A stretch of 64,000 nt of DNA. Origin: Boletus sp. NGJ. Taxonomy: Eukaryota; Basidiomycota; Agaricomycetes; Boletales; Boletaceae. The stretch spans positions 744,001 through 808,000 of the forward strand of contig JAGTXK010000027.1 in NCBI GenBank assembly GCA_019096195.1, written 5' to 3'. The notes below the pieces were generated by a model. That model was given only the letters and a program-made list of their open reading frames with translations, ran no database searches and had not been told where the DNA came from. Within the stretch, counting starts at the first letter, position 1; every line of letters begins with the position of its first letter. The translations under genes and the position numbers were made by a program. Of this stretch, positions 43,984-55,158 are shown in pieces.

Positions 43984-46215
43984 ATGCGCCTCCAGTCCTT
44001 CATTACTTCGGTCGTCGCTCTCATTGTAGGGGCGGTCTTGGTTCACGCGGGACCGCTTCATGACTCTAATGGATTAAGAACGAGACTGGTCGTGTTTCGC
44101 TCCCAGATTCAGAAGGACACGAATCTCCGTTATGTCGCAAATTCCGGGATCTGCGAGACAACGCCCGGTGTTACCCAGTATTCTGGTTACATCGATGTCG
44201 GAACGAATATGTCAATGGTGAGCACCATGCGGCGAGGTAGGAATAGTGTTGACGCGTCGATGAGATAGTGGTTCTGGTTCTTTGAAGCTCGTCACTCGCC
44301 CGAGACTGCGCCATTCACGCTCTGGTAAGGGTGTCACAGGACGTGCCAACACGAAAAGAATCTGATCTTCTCACGTGAAAGGTTGAATGGTGGCCCGGGA
44401 TGTTCCTCTATGATCGGTCTCTTCCAAGGTTAGTTGCTTTATGGTTGGGGATGTACTAAAGTCATACATTGTGCATTTGCAGAGAATGGACCATGCTTGG
44501 TGAACGAAGACGGAAACTCAACGTACCTCAACCCATACAGGTAAGAATGCCTTCCAATCGCGAGTGGGCAGTGTCTAAATTCGCGAATCAGTTGGAACAA
44601 CGTGAGCAACAGTGGGTGGTTCACAATTTGGCTCTTAAGACGCCATTCATATTCCTGTGCCAGTAATCTATATTGACCAGCCAATCGACACCGGATTCTC
44701 TTACGGAACGGACACGGTCAACAGCACGGAGGCTGCCGCACCTTTTGTGTGGAAAGCATTCCAAGTACTGTTTGAGAGCAAGCTCTTCTCAAAGTACGCG
44801 AGCCGCGAGTACGTGCATGGATCTCTCCTCTTTCTTGGAATATATTCAGAGGATATGGTTAGGTTCATCTTTGCGACAGAAAGCTATGGTGGTCATTATG
44901 GGCCCAGCTTCGTGACATACTTTGAGGAGCAGAATGCCTTGATTACCAGCGGTGCAATCGAGGGTGAATGCATCCTCGTTAGTGCCATCGTGGTCAACAA
45001 GTAAGCTATACCCGGGCGATCGCAGAGGCTCGATAGCTCAGTGATTCTTGTTGCAGTGGTTGGTACGACCCCTTGATCCAGAATATTGCCTATTATACCT
45101 TCGCGACTTATGCCCCTGGATACGGTCAACTTCAACCCGATCATGTGTTGAAGAATATCTCCAAGGCCCTCTATGGACCCGACGGATGTGTCGCGCAAGA
45201 GCAAGACTGCTACGCCGCCGGTAACTCCACTGAATCTAACAATGTCTGTAGTCAGGCGGGCAATTACTGTGTACGTAGGACATTCGTATATTTGCAGATG
45301 CATCACTCACATCAGACCGTCAACTCAACAGATTAACAACGTCATCGTCCCTGCAATTGGAGACCGAGATGCGGGTGATCTCCGCCAAAACTCTTCAGCA
45401 TTATTCCCTCCAAAATATTACCTGAATTACCTGAACACCTCGGAGGTTGTGAGCAAAATTGGTGCTGAAACCGCCTATCAAGAATGTCCCAGCGCACCCT
45501 ATGATTTGTTTACAATGACAGGAGATGTATGTCTCGTTTGGATCCGGATCTCTCGACACCTGACAGTGCATCCGAACCAATGTATGCCTTATAGGAGGCA
45601 CGAACATGGCTCCCTCAGCTCTCCGAGTTGGCGAATTCCGGAATGAATATTCTAATCTGGGTATGTGAACTCCGATAACAGTTCCTTTCATCCGGCTGAA
45701 ATCTCTACTCTCCACTCAGGCTGGTGATGTTGACATCATGTGCGTATGCATCTATAACTCTTTCTAGGCGTTTTCCCTGAAAATCGGTCTTTCCACAGCT
45801 GCAACTGGCTTGGTGTAGTTTTTTTTGGGTTTCGTTCTTCCACCATTCACTGAATGGCCCCGCAGGGTTACGCCTCCGCACTTGCTATGGACTGGTATGG
45901 AAACGAGACACTCCATAACACCCCTCTCAGTAACATCACACTTGACGGCACGCCGATTGCCGCGGTCGCAAACGTGGACAACTTTAGTTTTGCGTAGGTT
46001 CCATCTCATTGCTCGTCATAATTCATGCTGATCCAATTCGAAACAGGAGGGTGTATGCTGCTGGTCATGAAGTGGTACGTGGTTGCTGACCCTCACATGC
46101 ACAGTCCAAGCGTTGCGTTTACTGAACGATACATCTCCAGCCTGCGTTCCAACCTGCGGCAGCTCTGGCGATCTTCACCCAGGTCCTCAACAAAGAGCCT
46201 CTCCACTCTGTGTAG
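43984..46215 (+). CDS. Serine carboxypeptidase (peptidase family S10)
   Basis: Fifteen exons: 43984-44217, 44269-44324, 44382-44428, 44483-44540, 44592-44611, 44664-44808, 44863-45000, 45057-45270, 45332-45526, 45595-45660, 45720-45739, 45799-45814, 45866-45993, 46047-46074, 46141-46215; all introns GT-AG, about 479 aa. A signal peptide is visible (MRLQSFITSVVALIVGAVLV). Conserved blocks: WFWFFEAR, LWLNGGPGCSSM, ENGPCLVNEDG, YIDQPIDTGFSYG. The catalytic triad would be Ser in ATESYGGHYGP, Asp in AGDVDIICNWLG and His in AGHEVPAF. Several N-x-S/T sequons suggest a secreted or vacuolar glycoprotein removing C-terminal residues. Exon 10 could start 3 bp later (GAG repeated). The stop faces the GWT1 stop 55 bp away. 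Confidence 0.93.
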
Positions 46216-46270
46216 GGGCCGGGTTTGGTGTCCAAGGATTGAGAGAGTCCACCGCCAAAGGACCAAGGTA

Positions 46271-48203
46271 TCACAGGATACGCCTATTGCGAAATATCCA
46301 AGCAAACATACATGTACCGAAAGAATACACGATCAATATGAGCATCGCTTCTGCGTTGGGCGTATACATTGTTTGAATCGACAGGTTGATGAGACCCGTG
46401 GCTACGTTCGCCTGAATATTACATACTCTTAGGTACGTCAGGGGGCTTGGACTGGATGAGGACTCACAACGAAGAAGATCACGAGCCCGTTCTTGTTGAT
46501 GGCCTCGAGTAAAACGGGAGCCGACTTTGGTGTGGAGGTTGTAGGATCCTCTTGCAGGATTTTCTTACCCGAGGGATCCGAAGGATCTTTTAGCTTCGAG
46601 ATACGAGTAGGGAAAAAGATCATATCTAGGAGATAAAATGAGAGGATGAACGAGGTGTTGAAGGCGACGATCCAGAGGATGTATGGCAAATTTGCCTGTA
46701 TCGAGAGAAAAAATGTGTGCGGCGTAAACAATTTTGGTTGATGCATCTCGGAGCAGAAATACCAACCATCCTTCGCGAGACTTTAAAACCACGTCTTACA
46801 AGTGCCAGCAAGGTCCACCACACCAGAGCGTACGAAAAGAGTTCGACGGTGGTCTTGGCATCTCGTCTAGGGGCGGAGGAGTCTAGCTTTGTGACACGCT
46901 GGGAGTTGGAGTTACCACCCTCGAACAGAATAACCTGCTGTTTACGAAAGAAGGATGGAGAAGGTGGAAGAATGATCGTGCCAAGAGAAAGACCCATAAT
47001 ATGAAGTGAGAGATAGCCTGAGGACATGAGGGTTTATACCAGAGTGGAAGTAGGAACGTCTCTTACCCAAGAGTGAAATCAGTCCCTCCTTGTTCGCGTA
47101 GATGACATTACTTCGAGGGGCGTTGAGGAGGAAGGCTTCCAACCCCAGAGACGACAGTGCAAATTGATGCACTATAGTATGTTGGGTTGAACAGATCACT
47201 CCAGGAGATACATCATGCCACTCACAGACACCGATCCAAAGGCCTAATAATGATATGGGTATGTATTTAATGATCGGATGGAGTGTCACTTCTGCGACTG
47301 GCAAAATGGCAAGCGTCAAGAAAAAGTTCCAATGTACCCCGTATTCGGTGACGTGTTCCTGGAACGAATGAGCCCATAAATCCAAGTGATGGTGAAGAGT
47401 CACCATACAGGATATTCTGTTCCCTTCACGAGTATCACTCGAACGACGCCTGCCACGACGATTGGCAACATCTTTTTGATTATTCGGTATAACTTTGGTT
47501 TCACGTCCGCATGCAACTGGGATGGATCCTTGATGAGAGGTATCGCAGAAACGATGCCTTGAGAGAAAACGAACGAGCCAACTCCGCAGTCCATCTAACC
47601 CGACATGATCGAGACAGCCCAACGAAATCGATACGAGTCAGCACGTACCAACGACACACCATACGTTTCACACTTTGCAAGGGAACGCGGGAAGACAGGA
47701 AAGTCGACGGCAAGAATGGAAAACGCTGTCATGAGCATCATGTTGGCGCGGTATGTTGTGAGTGCTGGAAGGGGTCTCAATGCCGGAAGTGCGGAGCCAT
47801 CGATGATACCACTATCTCGTGCAGTCGTCTCGTTCGTCTTTGACAGCAAAGGTGTTCCGCTTTCGATTTGAGGGAGGAGAAGCAAGACGCAACATGGAAC
47901 CAGAAGGAGCACCGAGAGCACCCCAGGTGCATCGGCATAAACTGTCAGCGCAAACGACAGGGGCAGGACCAACACCAGCCATTCGAGAATAAATGGCATA
48001 GAACGGAACACGGTCAGGCGCGTTCGCAGGGCGGAATGTAAAGTTATCGACGCCTTCAAGTTGGGACTTTGAGCAATGAAACCTCCGACATGTCTCACTG
48101 GACTCACCAGCCCTACTGCTAGTATAAGGTTGACGTGGAAGACAGATGAGCCTGTCATCCCAGAGACAAATGCTTCCTTCGAGGCCTTGTAATCATTGTC
48201 CAT
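46271..48203 (-). CDS. GWT1: GPI-anchor inositol acyltransferase GWT1 (PIG-W)
   Basis: Complement of seven exons: 48203-47649, 47594-47409, 47358-47226, 47171-47067, 47017-46767, 46695-46468, 46411-46271; about 532 aa and open throughout. The start MDNDYKASKEAFVSG fits the family N-terminus; ATG 48218, five codons upstream, is an alternative. Recognisable blocks: YGVHWNFFLTLAILP, LHQFALSSLGLEAFLL, YANKEGLISLLGYLSLH, MGLSLGTI, VSRRMANLPYILW, LINLSIQTMY. Many hydrophobic segments fit a multi-pass ER membrane enzyme that acylates the inositol of GlcN-PI in GPI synthesis. The family is the target of the antifungal fosmanogepix class. It lies head-to-tail after the permease, 157 bp from its stop. 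Confidence 0.92.
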
Positions 48204-48360
48204 TTGACCTGAATTCATCAGTGGAGGCTCCCGTTGTTGACCCGGGAGCACTCTGTTTTGGCGACCTGATTTTCGACCCACGTGACCACGCCAGAATATG
48301 ATTATTACCCTCATCATGATGATTCCTTTCAGTAACTACTCGCTAAACTTTCAGTTTCTG

Positions 48361-50414
48361 TCAAGCAAACGTCTGCACCGGTCCGACAAAACTGTGGCGA
48401 CCCCAAGTGACCCAGTTAACAACAACGATAACAGCGACTCCACCGATAGCCAGGATGGCGTAATTCATGTTCAACTCGTCGACAGGATACGCCGTGGGCA
48501 ACACGAAAAGCACGCAGATAAACGAGCAGAACTGTCAAAGAGTCAGGATAAACGTGACAGGAAGAATATGATGGTTGGACTGACTAGAAAGCTGACAAGG
48601 TTGATGGACCACGACCATTTTCCCAAATTGAAAGGACCAGGTTCCGCGAGGCTGGCACGAGCGTCAGTCTGCAACTCCTCCAGGACCAATATCACGCTCA
48701 CGAGTCAGGCCAAAACACCCGGATTATGATGGGTTGTAGGTAACTGAGCATGACAGATATCGCCGCAGAGGACAACATTGCGTTAAACTGTAACAATCGA
48801 TTGGATTACCAAGTAACTTAGATGTAGCATGTACGCACGGCGACGGCTGAGCCTATATAGGCACACGAAAGGGCACACCCTACGAGCACAGACGTCCACA
48901 CGCCCCAATAAGGAGCTTGAAAACGGTTGAGAGCCATAAACTTTTCTTTTGCGGGAAATGCATTGTCTCTTGCAAGCGCGTAAAACAGTCTTGAGCTTGC
49001 CGTAAATGCAGTGATCGATGCGGTTACTTGCGCAAACGCGACGACCACGAGACACACAAGGGTGAGTTTCGGTCCAACCGCGTCATAGAACAGCTGTGCG
49101 ATAGGTATAGCGTAGGTCGTCGCCTGCACATTAGCAATGCTTTGCACGGAGAAGAGGAGGGCAAGCATATATGCGAGACCGATAAACCATGATCCCGCAA
49201 TGCTTCCTACAACAGCGAGGGGTGCGAGGAGCTCTGCGCGTTTTGCTTCCTCAGCGACTTGAGCAGCTGTTTCGCAACCTTCTAGGGTATAAATAGCCTG
49301 GTGTTCTCTCACATACGGTAAATCTTCGCAAAAATATGTCACTTGCCTGAAGGAAACCTAAGAGGACGACAAAGCCTCTCGAACTCCACCCAGTGAAACT
49401 ACAATCGTCGCATGAGGACTGACATACCACGCATTCAATCAGCTTACTTACTTTTCGTAGTTGGTGAATACAAATGCGGCCGAATTCTTGCGAAATACTA
49501 TCAGTCGACTATTTATTTGCACAACGGAGCAATTCACCTTCACGGGAGCCTTTACAAGAAGTGTTATCACAAGGACGAACGTGCCTCCGAACGTCCACCA
49601 AACGTTGAAAGTACTCATCCGTCCGATCGCTTTCGTTCCAATAGTGTTGACTATGCCCGAGGTAATATTGACAGCCCAAGCTAACGTCGTGATCTCAACG
49701 CGGGTCAAGGATCGGCCTTGGCCAACTTCTGCCATTGAGGCGATGTACAACGCCACGCTGACCTCGTTGTTGGAGGGAATAACGGTCGTGATGGCGCGAA
49801 ACTCACCTGAGGTTTCCGGCGGTGCCAGTGAACACCATTGCAATAGAATATATCCACCCTGTACAGACTATACTGGGGTGTAAAAGTTGCGTTTCAAAAT
49901 ACGATTCATTTTAGACGCACACCCGAGGACAGGTAAATCGGGCTTCATCTTGCAGACCCAGAAGTAAAGACCGCCTAGAGTGGGACTAGCACATATCCAT
50001 GAGTTTGCAGGTGTAAGAAATCGTCAAAACACTCACTAGGAGCTACAAATCTCTGCTAGACTGAGGGCAATGAGAAACATGAAAAAACTGCATATCTATC
50101 ATGCCAGTGAGGTGACGCTCGATCAGACGGAGGAACGCGAATCTGAAGATGGATCTACTTACGTTCCATCCCCAGAACAACCCAAGTGGGCCGCCAGAGA
50201 ATAATCCGGTTTGAAAGGCACTACTCATCCCAGTAAGGATTCCGATAGCGCAGAACGATATGCCCAACACCCCGAACAGTGACATTTCACGCCGGAACTC
50301 AGGTTTATACCCGAGATCGAGGAGACGCTGGTCCGAGGTATCAACATTATCTCTGGTAATGCTAGTAGTTTCCTCGATCTTCTCGGGACTTGAACTTTTG
50401 TGAACCGTCGACAT
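48361..50414 (-). CDS. APC-family amino-acid/GABA/choline-type permease
   Basis: About 11 exons on the minus strand. Those I could place: 50414-50163, 50095-50037, 49985-49921, 49858-49807, 49757-49538, 49486-49452, 49398-49347, 49297-48839, then three short exons to the stop at 48361. The exon 49398-49347 ends before GCAAGT, a GC-AG intron. Text: FRREMSLFGVLGISFCAIGI, GGPLGLFWGWN, ALSLAEICSSYPTLGGLYFW, YTLEGCETAAQVAEEAKRAE, FTASSRLFYALARDNAFP, FVLPTAYPV. The order, about 12 hydrophobic segments and the GLYFW motif match fungal GABA permease/choline transporters (Uga4/Hnm1 class), plasma-membrane or vacuolar importers. The substrate cannot be read from sequence. Confidence 0.88.
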
Positions 50415-51342
50415 TGCGAGCGTGAAGGCACACGACGTTGGGCAGGGTGCTCCCCTATGTGTCGATCAACATTATATTATAAAATGTGGTAGTCATGGGG
50501 GCGACTGTGGGACAACGCAGGAATTCGAATCTGAACAATAAACTTCTGAAGAAGCGAAGAACTTGGAGATAAGTCGGCAAGAGAAGCGATAAGCAGTCCA
50601 CGTGAAGGCGCTGTGGAGCATCTGTCAGACCAGGGAATAACCTGATAACCTCGCCCACCTGTGAAAGTTTGCCAGATGCGTGGTACTGTGTTGTCAGGTG
50701 CTCGTATTCGTTAATCAGTGATAACTTCGCCTCCCCACCCGAAAACGTCGAGTCCACGTCCAAGTAACAAGGTGTTAAACTTGTCTGAACGACGAGCACA
50801 ACTTTTCGCGAGCAGAGTGAGCTCGTGTACAAGAACATTTGTGAGAAATCCGTCGCAACTCCGGAAGGTAGCAAGCACATTCTTCACGTAGAGTGGCCAG
50901 TCGGCTGCGCCTCGTCGACTCGTTTTGGGATGAAACTTTAGTCGCACGGAGTTAAGCCGGATGAAACGCATCGCAGAACGGTTGATATTCTACGCGCGTA
51001 CGTAGGTTATGCACATGAAAGCTGTCAGCTGGTAAGTATGATGACAATGACTGGCACTGTGCCCCCGCATTACTCGGCGTAACGGGCGAGTCGATTAGTT
51101 GGCGCTCAATGAATAAGATATGCGACAACTCGGGTGACAAAAGGCTGACGCAAAACGCGTGAGTCACAAGGAAGCATGAGTAAAAGTGACCACATACCAT
51201 GCCAGTACGAAAGTCGAATAGGAGAAAATAAAAGGCAGATAGACAGCAATGACAATTACTTGATTCTTAACAGCATTTCAGATCTCCTCAAGGATAACGC
51301 AACAAACATCATCATGCCCGCGCCTATGGATAACCACGAGGC
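50415..51342. other. Intergenic, possible short unresolved minus-strand frames
   Basis: Frames at 50971-50711 and 50880-50455 (minus) contain readable text (LINEYEHLTTQYHASGKLSQV, GEVIRLFPGLTD) but no recognised domain and no clear splice pattern. Since the permease starts at 50414, this may be its promoter and 5' leader, or a small unknown gene. Confidence 0.3.
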
Positions 51343-54281
51343 TCACCAAACGACATGCCCCTCCTCCGCTCTTCCAAGAGCGACCTCTATCCCGACAGTG
51401 AACTCAGACCCAGCCTGTCCAAACACCACCTCTTTACCTGTCCTTCCCAGGATGCTTGGATTCATGCTTTTCTTGCTAGCCGGGAGGGGCGAGCGGACGT
51501 GCGCATATCTAGGATATTGTTCGTGTGGCGCCGTAGTCGCTGATATCACTAATGGGCCCTCGGGAGGAGGCGAAGCATAGACTCGCGACAAGTCTTCACA
51601 GTGTCCGTCCTGATCATCAAAATAAGTGTGACGGGTCTTATTCGCGCTAGAATAGGACCCGAGCGTGGGCAATGAGACCGCCCTGGGTCTTGGCACGAAT
51701 GGAGGATTAGAAGTGAGTGGAGGTCGGGACAACGGCGACTGTGGCGAGGAAATGGACAATGATGACAGTGGCTGCAGTAACAATGCAGAAGAATCTAATC
51801 TCCTCTCTTCGTTGTTCACCGCAGTGGAAACATCCCCACCGGCAGCAGCTTGATAATACGGTGGGGTAGTACACCGGAAGATCGGAAGGACTGGGGACGA
51901 GGGTGGCGAAGAAGGGGGAGCCACATACATACTTGTAGTACGCGAGCGCGGCCGCGATGGGGCGAAGTAGAAAGGATCGCCCTCGTTCTCTGTGAGCCCT
52001 TCTATGAGACCACGATCGGGTTCCTCAGCCGAAACAGCGACGAGAGGTACCGCCTGCGGAAAATCAACGGCATTGACCTGGACGGGCTCCAACGAATCTT
52101 CGCTGTCGTCCTCGCATACCGGAAATAGCTTCGTAACACTATCAGCAAAGGTCACCCTTGATGACCTCTTCCCCTTTATCGTTTCCGTACTATGAATTGA
52201 CTTGAGGATACCGTATTTGCTGGGAGTAGAGTTTTGTCCATCATCTGGACCCCAGGTATACATCGCAAGTGGCGAACTCCGCACCGGTGCTCCAAGCGAC
52301 AAACCAGTGGGCACAATTGGCCCGTTCACCTGCGGAATCCCCATCGATCGAAAGGGAAAACCAGAAGACCTCGTTGGTGACCTGAACGTCGAGAAATTGC
52401 CGCCCCACAACTTCAGTGCAGAGGGAGGGGTAGAATACGGTGCAGAAATCTTGATGCCTGAGCTCCAAGCGCGCCGCTTTGCTTTGATTTCGAGGGACCT
52501 CTCCGTTTCAGCGTCCAACCACCCATTTTTTTCTCCGATCAACGTCGTTCTGACAAGCCTCCACCCTTCTTCATGAGCACGGCTCCGGACAATCTCGATT
52601 GCGGCGCAAATACGCTCCAGATAGGCAAGACGTGAGGAAATAAACTCTTCGACCTGTGCATCTTTGTAGTCAAAGTTGTGCGCGCTCGAAGAAGGGGACG
52701 TGGAAGGTGTTGGAGGGTGTGATGCCTGGACAGGCGTTGAAGGTGCACTTGAATATTGGGCTGAGGCATTTCGAGAGCGAGGGCGGGATGAGTTGACTCT
52801 GGACGCCAAAGATGGTTGGGGAGCAGAACAGGTTGCATGTTGAGTCGAGCCCTGCAGTTTTTGTGCAGGCGGAGCCAGGGGAAGATCTTCTCCATTCTCA
52901 AGTGTATGGAGAGATGTTTGACTACCATTTGACTCCTCATCGTCGTCAACATCGGAAGGGATAAGAGGGCAGCTCGACACGTCAAAAGCCGTGTCCGCCA
53001 GTCTATCGTCATCGTCGCAATCAAAACCAAAGTCCGCCGGACGTAGATGCCTGTCCTCAAAGCTTGATGGAACGTTATACATGCCAGGGGTACCATTACG
53101 ACCCATACGACTGAGCTCTAGTGTAAGTTGCTCGTTATTGTCCCAATCGCTGCCGAGGGTGAAATGTTCTCCGAGCAGGTCATCGTTATGACCATTGTAC
53201 TCTATTGCAAAAACATCAGCTTCGTCGGAGGACCTAGGATGGTGATATCGAACACCCCATTCATCCGCTACAACATTGACTAAGCCCAAACTCCGCAGAT
53301 ACAAGACTTCCTTACCTTGCTCCCGGCGGGGATAGACGACTCGATCGGTGTCTTCCGCATTCAATATATCCGGGGATGGAGCACGGCAACGCCGCTGCTC
53401 TAACTCGCAGTCATCCTTGCGATCCCCAAAGTCAAGAGCATTTCTGCCTTCAGTTTGAGTCCTCCTGGGCCTGCTCCCGCTTGCCCTTGTACCATTGACG
53501 CCGAAGCGATGAGACTCGGCGGTCTCGATCGATTGAATTTCTGTCCGAATTTCACTGGCCATAGCAATCAAAGTCCACTCGGTATACCCAGCGGCAGGTA
53601 CGTGTTGAGGGGTGAGAGCTGATATAACATAACGTCTCCAGACATCAACGAGGGTTGCTCGGACCCGAGCAATCTCTGGATCAGGTCGCGCTGATGCAGG
53701 GCCAGTTTGTTGAGAAGAAGTTGGAGATGTCACGGGACCGGCGACAGGGAGAGGCGGAAGTGGGGATGGCGGTGGCGCACTGGACGGAGGGGGTGATGAC
53801 AATGAAAGCGACTTGGGAACCAACGATCTGTTGGCACACGAATCAAAAGGGGGGTTGATTCTTTCAAAGGATGAACTTACGATATTAATGAAAACAAAAG
53901 AGACCGTTGCCTCTTGTGTTTCCCCGATTTTGAAGGCCTTGTAGGACTACCCCCGGGCGGGAGATCCTCTGCGCTACCAGCCGTGCTTCCAGAACAGGCA
54001 CTGCCCTCCATGCTATCTCGCTGGCTTTCAGGTTCGCTGCAGCCTTTGACACCGGCAACGACGCTCGACAACATTCGAACACAGTCCGAATTCATAGGGA
54101 TGGTTATTTCCCGTCCATCGATGAACCTCACCTCAATCACCTTTTGTGTCAAGTCCATAGACACTAGGTGAACGCGAGCAAACAACCCTACTGCTCGATC
54201 AAGCATGTGGATGCTCGACGGGGGCTCGAGATGGAAAATGGAAGTAAGGATTTGCAACTGTGACGACCACGCTGGAGGCAT
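51343..54281 (-). CDS. Large Ser/Pro-rich, probably disordered protein; unrecognised
   Basis: Complement of join(51343..53827,53881..54281 or 54383), one 53-bp GT-AG intron, about 960 aa. Start MPPAWSSQLQILTSIFHLEP at 54281 is favoured; an in-frame ATG at 54383 adds 34 residues. The N-terminal ~100 residues look folded (MLDRAVGLFARVHLVSMD, KVIEVRFIDGREITIPM). A helical block (about 53700-53560) reads RATLVDVWRRYVISAL, TEWTLIAMASEIRTEIQSI. Another (FISSRLAYLERICAAIEIVRS, near 52650) precedes low-complexity text. SSRVTFADSVTKLFP has the RVxF form of PP1-docking motifs. No enzymatic motif; I do not recognise the family. Confidence 0.8.
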
Positions 54282-54383
54282 GGTCGCGCTGGGGCAGAGA
54301 TCATGCAAGGGGAGGACATTTGGAAATGTGAAACCGTAGAGAAATGCGGTGTGGGGGGACGGTGGGATGAGACGGATTAGCAT

Positions 54384-55158
54384 CGTGGAGATGCATGCAA
54401 CAGATTAAGAGCGGGGTAGTATAAAGTCTAAGGAGAGAAGCAAGAAGCTCGCGGACGTCGTTGACGTCCAGCACAAAGGGCAATTGCTTGCTCACCTGTC
54501 GGTTTTCAGTGGCCATACGTGAGTTTACGTTAACAATTTTTACCGGCCATTTGAGTTGTGTTCCCCGCTTGTCCAAGCACGCCAAAAAATAATTCAAGTT
54601 GGGCTACAGAGATTGATTGTCATGGGCTACAGAGATGATAGTCGGTGCACGAAAGTGCACTAGTAGTAATCGATATCATTGGCGGGCAGGTTCAAGTTGG
54701 AGAGCAGCAAAGCTAGTCAGTCACGCATGTCACAGCCATATCACAACTAAAGTGTTGCGAGGAAAAAGTCGGGACACAGCACATGGAATCTGGAGTCGCC
54801 ACGTTCAACGACCCGGGACACTGACCTGTGCAGCAGATCCAGACACGCGTTCAGTCAATCGAAGGCTTCGGCACAGGAATGACACACGTTGGCGCTGCAT
54901 TAGTCTCGACAGCTGCAATGCTCGACTGTGGGTCACAGCATAAGAGGGAGAAGTCGGATAGGGCATCGCATTGAGATGTTCCTGCCACATTGATAGTGAA
55001 ATCGCAGCACGCAGAACAAGTGAGGCACGATGACAAACCTTCGGTTCTGCCAACACCATTTATACCGGACGCGGACGCGTGTAGGGTTAGAGCATACCTC
55101 AAAAAGCCTCTCTTTCCCCCCTGTAAACCCTCGCCAGTTTGGTTTCCCTGTTAGCGCC
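54384..55158. promoter_or_regulatory. Divergent intergenic region
   Basis: Shared upstream region of the minus-strand disordered-protein gene and the plus-strand kinase gene. It is pyrimidine rich just before the kinase ATG (CTCTCTTTCCCCCCTG, about 55110), a common feature near fungal transcription starts. No clear TATA box or gene was seen. Confidence 0.4.

Noticed and set aside
52539-53096. 185-aa minus-strand ORF in another frame
   Set aside because: Out-of-frame shadow of the long 51343-53827 exon; His/Arg/Leu-rich composition typical of frame shadows.
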